A DNA stretch of 64,000 bases from positions 12,451 through 76,450 of the forward strand of contig JBEKJO010000005.1 in NCBI GenBank assembly GCA_050011195.1. The letters run 5' to 3'. Shown here one piece after another: positions 49,922 to 58,718 of this stretch. Position 1 is the stretch's first letter. Each line of letters opens with the position of its first letter. The notes under the pieces are model-generated. The model was not told the origin of the DNA. It saw only the letters and a list, made by a program, of their open reading frames with translations, and ran no database searches. The position numbers and the translations under genes were made by a program. This DNA comes from PALSA-1440 sp050011195. GTDB taxonomy: Bacteria > Verrucomicrobiota > Verrucomicrobiia > Limisphaerales > UBA8199.

Positions 49922-51059
49922 GCGTAACGTCGTTCTCCTCGGCAGCACCGGCTCCATCGGCACCAGTACCATCAAGGTGGCCGAGGACCTACCGGATAAA
50001 ATCCGTCTGCTCGGGCTGGCTGCGGGCAACAATGTGGAGCTGCTCCTGGAACAAACCCGCAAGCACCGGCCCGAGGCCGTTTCCATTACCGACCCGGCGA
50101 AGGCCCGGGAATTGCGTGATACGCTCGGCACGACCACAGAGGTTCATTCGGGCGCCGAAGGCCTGGTGAAGCTCGCCACGCTGCCCGGGGCGGATATTGT
50201 ACTCATTGCCATCGTGGGCACGGCCGGTCTGCAACCGGCCCTGGCCGCCATTCGCGCGGGCAAAGATATTGCCGTGGCTTCCAAGGAAATTCTCGTCATG
50301 GCGGGCGAAATCGTCATGCGCGAAGCATGCCGGCAGGGCGTGAATGTGCTGGCCGTCGATAGCGAGCACTCGGCGATATTCCAGTGTCTGGACGGCAAAC
50401 CCGCCGGGTCCGTGCGCCGGCTTTGGCTGACGGCCTCGGGAGGGCCTTTTCGCACTACGCCCAAAGGGGAGTTTGCGGCCATCACCGTCGAGCGCGCCTT
50501 GCAACATCCTTCCTGGGTCATGGGCCGGAAGATCACCATTGATTCGGCGACGCTCTTCAACAAAGGGCTGGAGATGATCGAAGCGCGCTGGCTGTTTGAT
50601 GTCGAGATGGGCCGCGTGTCGGTGGTGGTCCATCCTCAAAGCGTCGTGCATTCAATGGTTGAGTTTGTCGATGGCTCGATGCTGGCGCAGCTTTCGACGC
50701 CGGACATGTGCCTGCCGATTCAATATGCCCTGACCTACCCCGACCGGGCGCCCAGCCAACGCGTGCAAACCAATTTGGCGAAACTGGGCGCGCTGACGTT
50801 TGAGGAGCCTGACCCGGACCGGTTCCCGGCTTTGGAACTCGCGCGCCGGGCCGGGGAAGTGGGCGGCACGTTGCCGGCGGTGCTAAACGCAGCCAATGAG
50901 GTCGCCGTCGAAGCCTTTGTGAACCGGCAGATCAGCTTCCCGGACATATCCGCCGTGGTCCGCCGCACCATGGAGCGCCACCAGCCCGTACCGCACCCCA
51001 CCTTGCCGCAGATTCTCGAAGCCGACGCCTGGGCGCGGGCCGAAGCGGCCAGGGGCTGA
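49920..51059 (+). CDS. dxr: 1-deoxy-D-xylulose 5-phosphate reductoisomerase
   Basis: 379 residues. Second enzyme of the MEP isoprenoid pathway. NADPH-binding GSTGSIGTST (8-17) and active-site SEHSA and GGPF segments are clear, and the C-terminal domain is complete. The ATG is formed by the right heptamer arm (49920), so no native Shine-Dalgarno is left; a missing native leader or start is possible. It is followed by rseP, 98 bp later. Confidence 0.95.
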   Translation: MRNVVLLGSTGSIGTSTIKVAEDLPDKIRLLGLAAGNNVELLLEQTRKHRPEAVSITDPAKARELRDTLGTTTEVHSGAEGLVKLATLPGADIVLIAIVGTAGLQPALAAIRAGKDIAVASKEILVMAGEIVMREACRQGVNVLAVDSEHSAIFQCLDGKPAGSVRRLWLTASGGPFRTTPKGEFAAITVERALQHPSWVMGRKITIDSATLFNKGLEMIEARWLFDVEMGRVSVVVHPQSVVHSMVEFVDGSMLAQLSTPDMCLPIQYALTYPDRAPSQRVQTNLAKLGALTFEEPDPDRFPALELARRAGEVGGTLPAVLNAANEVAVEAFVNRQISFPDISAVVRRTMERHQPVPHPTLPQILEADAWARAEAARG

Positions 51060-51157
51060 CGCTGCCCGAATGCCTTTGAAGCTGTGCCCCGGCCGACCGG
51101 GCCTCCAACAATTAACTGGAATAAACGCCCAGTCCGGCTAAGTTCTCCCAACCAAAT

Positions 51158-52576
51158 ATGTGGCTCTTGAACATTGTCTATGTGGTCGTCGCGGTCATCC
51201 TGCTCTTCGGTGCCGCCGTTTTTGTCCATGAATATGGACACTACTGGATGGCGTTGCGGCGCGGCTTGAAGATCGAGGGCTTCTCGATTGGGTTCGGGCC
51301 GAAGATCGTGAGTTGGATGCGCGATGGCGTGGAATGGTCCTGGCGCTGGATTCCAGCCGGGGGCTTCGTCAAGCTCCCCCAGATGGTCACGTCGGACGCT
51401 CTGGAGGGCAAGGCGGCGGAGTCCGCCGAGCCACTGCCTGCCGCTTCGCCCTGGTCAAAAATCCTGGTCGCTTTTGCCGGGCCGATGATGAACGTGCTTT
51501 TTGGCGTGGCCATCGCCTTCCTGCTATGGGGGGTGGGGATTCCCACCCCGGTCAACCCGCCCATCATCGGCTACGTTGACCCGGACTCGCCGGAAGCGAA
51601 ACTTGGCATCCAGCCGGGTGACGAGATCCGGTCCGTGGATGGCAAGCCTATTACCTCGTGGCAAGACATTCAGGAAACGACCGTTCTGGCGCGCAGCACC
51701 AACCTGGCGGTCGTCATTGCGCGCCCCGGGAAGTTCACCAACACCTATGAACTGACGACCGTCGCGAGCGAGGCCGCCGGCCTCAAGATTCTCAATCTCG
51801 ACCCCCGCGACCACCCGGTCATCAAAGGGGTCACCCCCAACAGCCCGGCGGAAGCGGCTGGGCTGAAGGAAGGTGATGAAATCCTCATGTTCGCCCAGGT
51901 CCCGCTGCACGGCACCGATCAGTTCATCAAGCTCCTCCAGAAATGCCCCGGCGAGACGAAGGACATCGTGGTCAAGCGCGACGGCCGGCGGAAGACCCTC
52001 AAAGTCACCCCGCGCCTGGACACCAGCGCCAACGTCGGCCGTATTGGCGTTGACGTCGGCCCGGGCAACCCGGTTTACCGGGTCGAACACATCCCGCCCT
52101 GGGTCCAGGTCAGCCAGGTCGTGGAGCGCATGGTCGGCCTCTTCACGGCCATGATTCACTCGAAGCAAACCGGCGTCGGGGTGAAGGACATGGTCGGCCC
52201 GCCGGGCATCCTGACGCTGCTGGCCGCCTCCGTGAATACGGATTGGCGGCTGGCGTTGAGCTTTATGGTGCTGCTCAACATCAACCTGGCCTTCATTAAC
52301 CTCTTCCCGTTCCCTGTGCTGGACGGCGGGCACATCGTTATGGCGCTGTTCGAACGTCTGTTCGGCCGGCCGCTGCCGAATCGCCTGGTGGAATACACCA
52401 CCATGGTGTTTTTCGTTTTGATTTTCGGTTTCATGCTCTATCTCTCCTTCTACGACGCGAAGCGGTTCTCGCGGTTCCGCTCCATGTTCAAGGAAGAGGT
52501 CACCATCGAGAAGCAGGAAAGCGCCCCCGCCGGCACGCTCGAGAAGCAGGATAGCGCGCCGGCCCGTGGGCGTTGA
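51158..52576 (+). CDS. rseP: RseP-family site-2 protease
   Basis: 472-residue intramembrane metalloprotease. Zinc motif HEYGH (His24, Glu25, His28) in the first helix, two PDZ domains (about 130-200 and 210-290), and the second zinc ligand in LDGGH near residue 387. It cuts anti-sigma factors within the membrane, so it might act on the membrane-linked sigma factor or the anti-sigma factor in this window. ispG follows. Confidence 0.93.
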   Translation: MWLLNIVYVVVAVILLFGAAVFVHEYGHYWMALRRGLKIEGFSIGFGPKIVSWMRDGVEWSWRWIPAGGFVKLPQMVTSDALEGKAAESAEPLPAASPWSKILVAFAGPMMNVLFGVAIAFLLWGVGIPTPVNPPIIGYVDPDSPEAKLGIQPGDEIRSVDGKPITSWQDIQETTVLARSTNLAVVIARPGKFTNTYELTTVASEAAGLKILNLDPRDHPVIKGVTPNSPAEAAGLKEGDEILMFAQVPLHGTDQFIKLLQKCPGETKDIVVKRDGRRKTLKVTPRLDTSANVGRIGVDVGPGNPVYRVEHIPPWVQVSQVVERMVGLFTAMIHSKQTGVGVKDMVGPPGILTLLAASVNTDWRLALSFMVLLNINLAFINLFPFPVLDGGHIVMALFERLFGRPLPNRLVEYTTMVFFVLIFGFMLYLSFYDAKRFSRFRSMFKEEVTIEKQESAPAGTLEKQDSAPARGR

Positions 52577-52578
52577 AC

Positions 52579-54396
52579 ATGCTCCGGTACTGCGAATCGC
52601 CTTACTTCCTGCACCGCCGCCGCACCCGCGAAGTGATTATCGGCGACCCCCGGCGAGGAGGGGTGATCATCGGCAGCGACCATCCCGTGGTGATGCAGTC
52701 CATGATCACGTGCGACACCATGGACACCGTGGAGTGCGTGAAGCAAACGCTGGAACTGGTGGCCGCCGGCTGCCAGATCGTGCGCATCACGGCCCCGACG
52801 GTGAAGGACGCCGCCAACTTGAAGAACATTGTGGCCGAACTGCGCGCGCGCGGCTGCCTCGTGCCGATTGTGGCCGACATCCACTTCAAGCCGGAGGCCG
52901 CCCTGGAAGCCGCCCGATGGGTGGAAATGGTCCGCATCAACCCGGGCAATTACGCCGACTCCAAGAAGTTCGCCATCAAGGAATACTCAGACGAGCAATA
53001 TGCAGCCGAACTGGCGCGCCTCGAGGAGAAGTTCACCCCGCTGCTGGAGCTGTGCCGGGAACTCGGCCGCGCCTTGCGCATCGGCGCCAACCATGGGTCG
53101 CTGAGCGACCGCATCATGAACCGCTTCGGGGACTCCCCGCTCGGCATGGTCGAGAGCGCGCTGGAGTTTGCCCGCATCGCCCGCCGGCATGACTTCCACA
53201 ACTTCAAGTTCTCCATGAAGTCGAGCAACCCGAAGATCATGATCCAGTGCTATCGGTTGCTCGTCGCGCGGCTGGAGCAGGAGGGGCCGGATTGGAATTA
53301 CCCGATCCACCTGGGTGTAACCGAAGCGGGCGAGGGCGAGGACGGACGCATCAAGAGCGCGATCGGCATCGGCTCGCTCTTGTGCGACGGGCTGGGTGAC
53401 ACGATTCGGGTTTCTCTCACGGAAGATTCACCGCGCGAGATCGAAGTCTGCCGCGATTTGCTGGCGCAAGTCCCCTCCCTCACGTCGGACCTCGGACTTC
53501 GGACTTCGGACTTCTCAGCCGCCTGGCCCTTTGATCCCTTCACCTACACACGCCGGCCCACGCCCGAAATAGAACTCGCTGAGGGCGTGCAATGCGGGGG
53601 CGAACAGACTGTGCGCGTGGTGGTGACGCGCGCCACCTGGGACAAGGTCGCACCCAAGCTTGGCCCGAAGGCGGATGTGAAGCCGGAGGCCGTCTATGAA
53701 GACCTGAATGTCTATGAAGTCGATCCAACCCGGGACTTCGAGTTGAATTGCGACACCCAACTGGTGACCGTTAAGGACGGCACCCCCTTGCCTGCCATTG
53801 CGGCGTTCCGTTTGCTGGCAGCGCAGTTGAAACGGCTGGGCCGAAGCAACCCCCTTCTGCTCAAGGACTGCCTTGGGTTCGGCCTGGCGCCGCTGGAGCC
53901 GAAAATCGCTTTGCTCCGCGCCTCGGTCGTCATCGGCTCATTGTTGGCAGACGGAATCGGAGATGCGATTCTGATTCGCGGCGAGGCGGGGGCGGGACAA
54001 TCTTTGCGGCTGGCTTATAATATCCTGCAAGCCGCGGGCTGCCGCTCGTTCAAGACCGATTACGTCGCCTGCCCCTCGTGCGGCCGCACGCTCTTCAACC
54101 TCCAAGTTGTCACTGGCCGCATCAAAGCGCGCACCGAGCATCTCAAGGGGGTGAAGATTGCGATCATGGGCTGCATCGTGAATGGGCCGGGCGAAATGGC
54201 GGATGCGGATTTCGGCTACGTCGGCGGCGCGCCGGGCAAGATCAACCTCTACGTCGGCAAGACACCCGTGAAGTTCAACATTCCCGAGGCGGAAGCCGTG
54301 GACCGCCTGGTGGACCTCATTCGGGAACACGGGAAATGGGCCGAACCGGAATCCAAAGTCCCTGGCACCGCGAGCTTATTGGGCTGTCAAGCCTGA
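52579..54396 (+). CDS. ispG: 4-hydroxy-3-methylbut-2-enyl diphosphate synthase, large form
   Basis: 605 residues from ATG at 52579 (an in-frame TTG at 52573 overlaps the rseP stop). MEP pathway 4Fe-4S enzyme. It is the large three-domain form of plants, Chlamydiae and some other bacteria: an N-terminal TIM barrel, an inserted middle domain (about 300-430), and a C-terminal cluster domain with CPSCGRT and GCIVNGPGE. Codons near 302-311 are a heptamer array (53485-53512) between the first two domains. Its position after rseP, with cdsA and dxr, is a common cell-envelope arrangement. Confidence 0.95.
   Translation: MLRYCESPYFLHRRRTREVIIGDPRRGGVIIGSDHPVVMQSMITCDTMDTVECVKQTLELVAAGCQIVRITAPTVKDAANLKNIVAELRARGCLVPIVADIHFKPEAALEAARWVEMVRINPGNYADSKKFAIKEYSDEQYAAELARLEEKFTPLLELCRELGRALRIGANHGSLSDRIMNRFGDSPLGMVESALEFARIARRHDFHNFKFSMKSSNPKIMIQCYRLLVARLEQEGPDWNYPIHLGVTEAGEGEDGRIKSAIGIGSLLCDGLGDTIRVSLTEDSPREIEVCRDLLAQVPSLTSDLGLRTSDFSAAWPFDPFTYTRRPTPEIELAEGVQCGGEQTVRVVVTRATWDKVAPKLGPKADVKPEAVYEDLNVYEVDPTRDFELNCDTQLVTVKDGTPLPAIAAFRLLAAQLKRLGRSNPLLLKDCLGFGLAPLEPKIALLRASVVIGSLLADGIGDAILIRGEAGAGQSLRLAYNILQAAGCRSFKTDYVACPSCGRTLFNLQVVTGRIKARTEHLKGVKIAIMGCIVNGPGEMADADFGYVGGAPGKINLYVGKTPVKFNIPEAEAVDRLVDLIREHGKWAEPESKVPGTASLLGCQA
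53485..53512. repeat. Heptamer array TCGGACT x4 inside ispG
   Basis: TCGGACC then TCGGACT x3, in 7-bp phase and in frame, encoding SLTSDLGLRTSDF in the linker between the TIM barrel and the middle domain. Confidence 0.8.
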
Positions 54397-54473
54397 GAAG
54401 CCGCGTCGGCTGTCACCTTCAGCGTGGACTTGAAGCTTCAGCTTGTCTCTTCCAGGGCCGGACAGGAGCCCGC

Positions 54474-54866
54474 TCAGATAGCGTGCGCCAGAGCCCGGCG
54501 TTTCCGGGGCTTGGCCGCCGGCTTCGCCGCAGCCTTGGCCGCCTCTGCGCGGGCCAGGGCCTCGGTCTCCGCCGGGTCCGGCAGGTAGAGGTAACGGCCG
54601 CAGCTCTCGCAGAGTTGGATGTCCTCGCCGCGCATGAGCACCGTGATCTGACCGATGGGCACGTGCATGTGGCAACCGGTGCAAACCTGGTTGCGCACGA
54701 CCGCGACCCCCTTTTTGCCCCGGACACGGAGACGGTCATAGTGGCCGACGATGGGTTGCGGTATGAGGCCCCGCAATTCGGCAGCTCGCGCTTCAACGCT
54801 CTTCTCGGCGGTTTCGCCAAATTCCAGCGCCTGGAGCTTCAACAGATTCTGCAAGACGATATTCAT
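54474..54866 (-). CDS. Short C4 zinc-ribbon protein (DUF164/CdsZ-like)
   Basis: 130 residues. Zinc ribbon with Cys62, Cys65, Cys86 and Cys89 (VCTGCHMHVP ... LCESCGRYLY), preceded by YDRLRVRGKKGVAVV, as at the end of DUF164/zf-RING_7 proteins. Members I know are about 240 residues with a long N-terminal coiled coil; here only a short helical N-terminus and a Lys/Ala-rich tail are present, so it is a reduced form. In chlamydiae the relative CdsZ is linked to RNA polymerase function. Convergent with ispG. Confidence 0.8.
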   Translation of the reverse strand: MNIVLQNLLKLQALEFGETAEKSVEARAAELRGLIPQPIVGHYDRLRVRGKKGVAVVRNQVCTGCHMHVPIGQITVLMRGEDIQLCESCGRYLYLPDPAETEALARAEAAKAAAKPAAKPRKRRALAHAI

Positions 54867-55182
54867 AAGGGTTGGGGAGTGTTAACTGCATAGCGATGTG
54901 AGTGGACAGGTCACAACTTCTTATAATACGGGCCAACCAGACTTGCAAGCCCCTAATTTCGACAATCTGCCAGCCGGGCTTCAGAGAAAATTGGCTCACC
55001 CCCCGCCGGCCCGGCCAAGCGGAGAAAGCGTTCCAGTACACCCCTGGCGGCCAGTCCAGCCGCCCGCGAGAAGGTGGACGGAGGCGGACGCATCAACCGA
55101 TGAATACCGGGGCAGCGCCGGGAGTCGAATATTATGCGCGCAAGCGCGATAGATCAAAACCATTAACAGCTTATGAGGTTAT
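54867..55182. other. 316-bp gap, no gene recognised
   Basis: Contains a TATAAT box (54922-54927) oriented toward the next gene but lacking a well-placed -35 box. The short open frames here have no family, repeat or codon signal that I trust. A GC-rich GCGCGCAAGCGCG stretch lies just before the next gene. Confidence 0.4.
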
Positions 55183-55950
55183 ATGAAAACGCGGACATCA
55201 CTCGGCTGGGTTTTAGGGATGGTACTGACGGGCGGGGCGGTTGCCTCTGGCTTTGCCCAGAACGGTCTTAACCCCTCGCCGACGGCTGTTTCATCAGAGA
55301 AAACCGGCGCAGCGGCTCCTTCGCCGGCGGCTGCGGCATCCGTGGAGCCGGGAACACCCCCCCAAGCGGCCCCACAGCCTGCAACAGCGGCACCGGCTGT
55401 GCCCGGCAACGCCGGCGTCGAATCGCTGTCGTCCAACCGCTATCTCTCCCCCTGGTTTTATGAGATCGAGCGGCTCACGCAGGCGGGGGTTGGGGAGGCG
55501 GTGGTCTTGTCGTATATCAACTCGGCGGGCACGTTCAATCTGAGCGCGGATCAAATCATCTCCTTGAAGAACCTGGGCGCCTCCCCGCAGGTCATCAACG
55601 CGATGATGCGGCACGACCGGGAATTGATTTCCGGGCAGCGGCCCATGCCGGTTTCGGCCCCGCCCCCGTTGCCACCCTCCGTCCAGGCCGCCCTCGCCGC
55701 CAGCCTCCATACAACGGATCGGGCGAGTGCCCCGCCGACAACGCTGGCGACGCCCGCGCCCGCGCCCAGCGGATCAATCGTCGCACCCGACGATGAATCA
55801 GGCGCAAGCGGAACCTGGGTCTGGGTTGAGCCGGACGACGTGCCCGACCAGCCGGCAAGTGCCGGTCCCGTCAGAGTGCCTTACGCGGTGAAACTCAACG
55901 ACCCGATCATTGTTCTAAGGCTCCCGACCTTTGCCCTCCCGTGCTGGTAG
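55183..55950 (+). CDS. Secreted Pro/Ala-rich protein with one conserved-looking domain
   Basis: 255 residues with a signal peptide (ending SGFAQN). Two Pro/Ala-rich linkers flank a compact helical domain, about residues 82-145 (LSPWFYEIERLTQAGVGEAV, SYINSAGTFNLSADQI, MMRHDRELI). Two short acidic and aromatic blocks, WVWVEPDDVP and the end LPTFALPCW, follow. No known family; likely surface-located. Confidence 0.65.
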   Translation: MKTRTSLGWVLGMVLTGGAVASGFAQNGLNPSPTAVSSEKTGAAAPSPAAAASVEPGTPPQAAPQPATAAPAVPGNAGVESLSSNRYLSPWFYEIERLTQAGVGEAVVLSYINSAGTFNLSADQIISLKNLGASPQVINAMMRHDRELISGQRPMPVSAPPPLPPSVQAALAASLHTTDRASAPPTTLATPAPAPSGSIVAPDDESGASGTWVWVEPDDVPDQPASAGPVRVPYAVKLNDPIIVLRLPTFALPCW

Positions 55951-56027
55951 TGGGAACCCTTAGGTTGTGCTGGATGGGTTTGCGCGGCGGGGGCTTGTGC
56001 TGTATTTGCGATTTGCGCCACTCCCTT

Positions 56028-56600
56028 TCAATCCGCCGCGTTGGCCGACGCAAACATCGTCGAGGCGGTGTAGATTGGAGCCGGTGACGGGTGCCGGTTG
56101 CCCTGCCTGGTCAACAGTTCGTCCAACTCGTCGAGCGAGCGATTAGCCACCCTTTGGTAGTTGGCGATGGTTGGCGGCAGATCACTCTCTGGCGCCGACC
56201 GCGAAACAGCCTGGATACCGGCTGGAGCCGGCGGGGAAACACCCGGCCGGCGCACGACGATGGAGAGTGTCACGACCACCAGCGCGGCGGCGCCAAGCAC
56301 CGGGAGAGCGACGCGCCAGTTCAGCCGGGCTGCCGCAAGCGGCGCGGCCAGGCTTTCCCACAGAGAGACCGGTTGCTCCAGTCTGCCGGCCAATCTCTGG
56401 TGGAAGGATTCGGACGCCTGAATGTCCGGCGTCATCTCCGCCGCGGCCAGCCTTTCCGTAACGGCTGAGATTTCCTCCAGGTAGCGGCGGCAGCCGTCGC
56501 AGGTTTGGATGTGCGCGCGGAGCTCCCCTGCCCTGCGGGCATCCAACTCGCCCAGCGCCAGCCAGGCCAGCGGCTTCCGGTTTCTTGAACAAGGCTTCAT
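56028..56600 (-). CDS. Zinc-finger anti-sigma factor
   Basis: About 190 residues from ATG at 56600, overlapping the sigma gene stop by 4 bp (ATGA). N-terminal ZAS motif: LRAHIQTCDGC (H-x3-C-x2-C), then helices and a transmembrane helix (about 98-116, VALPVLGAAALVVVTLSIVV). The outer tail is Pro/Ala-rich. It should bind and hold the co-encoded sigma factor at the membrane. Confidence 0.85.
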   Translation of the reverse strand: MKPCSRNRKPLAWLALGELDARRAGELRAHIQTCDGCRRYLEEISAVTERLAAAEMTPDIQASESFHQRLAGRLEQPVSLWESLAAPLAAARLNWRVALPVLGAAALVVVTLSIVVRRPGVSPPAPAGIQAVSRSAPESDLPPTIANYQRVANRSLDELDELLTRQGNRHPSPAPIYTASTMFASANAAD

Positions 56601-57235
56601 AGAACTCCAACTTTCTCTTTGAGATTCCCCCATTGCTCGCTCAGGACATTCATGGCTCGGAGCTTTTCCAGGGCGTGGAAGAGACGGGATTTCACCGTTC
56701 CCACGGAGCAGCCCAGGGCCGCGGCGATGCCCCCCAGCGAATGGTCCACGTAGAACCGCAGGTAAATGACCTGCTGCTGCTTGGCGGGCAACGCCTCGAT
56801 GCAGGTTCGCACCAGGGCGGCTCGTTCGCGCCGTTGCGCCGTTTCATCCGGCAAGGAATTGGGATCGGCCAGCCGACCGAAGCTATCCTCGAACTGGTGC
56901 CGGTCCTGTTCCGGGAAGGAGGAGAAAGGCAGGGGGCTCTTCTGCCTTACCGTGTTCCGGTAGCGATTCAGCAGAATGGCGCAGAGCCAGGTAAAAAACT
57001 GGCATTGCCCGTTGTAGCGGCGGAGGCACTTCCAGGCTTCAACCAGCGTGTCCTGAGCCAGGTCCTCGGCCAAGCTCGCCTGGGCGCATAGCGCCATCGC
57101 CTGTCGCAGCAGCCGCGTCTCATACACGCGGCAAACCTCTCCGAACGCTTCGGCATCCCCCGCCCGGGCCTGCTCAAGCAAACTGCGCGTCTCTGAGGGG
57201 GCGATTTCCACGAGCGCTGGATTCAGGGTCAACAT
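56597..57235 (-). CDS. ECF sigma factor
   Basis: About 212 residues from ATG at 57235. Region 2 (AEAFGEVCRVYETRLLRQAMAL ... AQDTLVEAWKCLRRYNG) and region 4 (LPAKQQQVIYLRFYVDHSLGG ... helix-turn-helix ending RLFHALEKLRAM) are clear. It is coupled to the anti-sigma gene by an ATGA overlap and starts directly after an upstream secreted-protein gene (stop at 57237). Together these form a three-gene unit with the protein at 57237-58517 as a possible target or sensor. Confidence 0.9.
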   Translation of the reverse strand: MLTLNPALVEIAPSETRSLLEQARAGDAEAFGEVCRVYETRLLRQAMALCAQASLAEDLAQDTLVEAWKCLRRYNGQCQFFTWLCAILLNRYRNTVRQKSPLPFSSFPEQDRHQFEDSFGRLADPNSLPDETAQRRERAALVRTCIEALPAKQQQVIYLRFYVDHSLGGIAAALGCSVGTVKSRLFHALEKLRAMNVLSEQWGNLKEKVGVL

Positions 57236-57236
57236 C

Positions 57237-58517
57237 TTACGGTTTCGAGCGCGCCTGCCCCGCATGTGGTCCATCTACCAGAAACGGCGGCCCCTCTTTC
57301 TCAACGAAGATCAGCACCTGTTTGAATCCACCTGCATCAAACGCGGACTTGAGTTCAAACCCGCGGTCCACGCCCTTGAAAACAAAGCGCCGGAAGGCAA
57401 AGGGGCCCTGGCCGCACGGGTCGGTCACGCTCTGCAACCCCGGTTCGCCGTGCAGCTTGTATTCCACGGCGGCGCGCACCATCGCCACGAACACCTGTCC
57501 CTTGAATTCCTTCTCGCGGCTGCGGTCCCAGGCAGGGAGGTCCAACGAGACCAGCGGGTTGGGTGACTTCTCAAGCTCAACGTCAATCTCCGCCTTGAAC
57601 TGTTTCACCCGGCTCTCATACTCTGCGTAGGGGAGTGCCGCGACCACCGCGAACCTTTGGTAGAACTGCTTTCGCACTTGCAGAAGGTTGATCAACCCAT
57701 CACTCGTTCCTCCGGCTGCTTTCAATACTTGCTCCCGAAGGCTTAGCCGAGCCTGGTTAGTCTGACCCTCCTCCGCGCCCTCCATGCTGGCGAACAGTTC
57801 CCGAACACCCGCCATCACCTTGGTGTCGTCGCCCGGATACTCCTTCCGCAGCTCCAGAACTTTGTGCAACACCCAATCGCTGCTGCGGCCCGCTCCCGCC
57901 GTGATGGCGGAGGCCACCGTGCCGCGCGCCGGCAGCGCTTCCAGGCCGTCCGCCAACTCCTTCAGAGTCTCCGGTGAGAACTGGCCGAAGTTCTCCGCCA
58001 CGATGTTGCAGGCGATGGCCTCCATGGCGATTTGGACCAGCACGGAAATCATCGTGCCATCCCGAGGCAGATTTCTTGCCAGCGTGAGCGACGCCAGCAA
58101 ATCATCGCGCGCGTCGGTCTGGCGGCCATGCTGCAATTCCCACACGACCCGCAGCCTCGCCGCCACAACCACCGCCTTGGCACGAGCCAACTGGGGTAAA
58201 AGCATCCCTGGACCTGCGCTCTCGTCCGCACCCCAATCACAGAGCACGGCGCTGTGTGCCGCCAGCCGCACCATTTTGAACTGGTTATCATAGCCAGCGA
58301 CGATGCTCGCGAATCGATCCGGCAGCTTCCGGGTCCGGCCTTCCTTCGACGACAGGTAGTCCCATTCGGCCTGCGGCAAAGGCTCCGGCGCCATAAGAAA
58401 TGCCTGGTAGTAAAGCAGCGCCGGGTTGATGTTCGTGGGGGATGGCTGCCCGCTGGCGCCCGCCAAGGCTCCCGCCACGATGAGCAATGATAAGGAGATT
58501 GATTTCAGAGTCTTCAT
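57237..58517 (-). CDS. Secreted protein of unknown function next to a sigma/anti-sigma pair
   Basis: 426 residues with a signal peptide (MKTLKSISLSLLIVAGALAGAS). Largely helical; PALLYYQAFLMAPEP and a charged C-terminal part. No known family. Upstream of and close to the ECF gene on the same strand, so it may be regulated with it. Confidence 0.7.
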   Translation of the reverse strand: MKTLKSISLSLLIVAGALAGASGQPSPTNINPALLYYQAFLMAPEPLPQAEWDYLSSKEGRTRKLPDRFASIVAGYDNQFKMVRLAAHSAVLCDWGADESAGPGMLLPQLARAKAVVVAARLRVVWELQHGRQTDARDDLLASLTLARNLPRDGTMISVLVQIAMEAIACNIVAENFGQFSPETLKELADGLEALPARGTVASAITAGAGRSSDWVLHKVLELRKEYPGDDTKVMAGVRELFASMEGAEEGQTNQARLSLREQVLKAAGGTSDGLINLLQVRKQFYQRFAVVAALPYAEYESRVKQFKAEIDVELEKSPNPLVSLDLPAWDRSREKEFKGQVFVAMVRAAVEYKLHGEPGLQSVTDPCGQGPFAFRRFVFKGVDRGFELKSAFDAGGFKQVLIFVEKEGPPFLVDGPHAGQARSKP

Positions 58518-58718
58518 AATATGTTCCTAATTCTGCAGTTCACTTTGCCCATTAATAACGCCAGCGCGGCAAAAGGTTCACTTTTCTTCTCACTTCCGAT
58601 GCTCATTAACAGTTTAGAACAGTCCCACGGCGAAACGTCACGAGGCCGCCTCACAAAGAAAGGCTCTCGCTCACGAACTGCATTGTCAGCCGCAGGCTCT
58701 CATGTATAGTGGAACCAC

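Noticed and set aside
54898..55186. Two overlapping short plus-strand frames in the 54.9-55.2 kb gap
   Set aside because: Both are Pro/Arg-rich, have no start context or family, and one runs into the start of the next gene.
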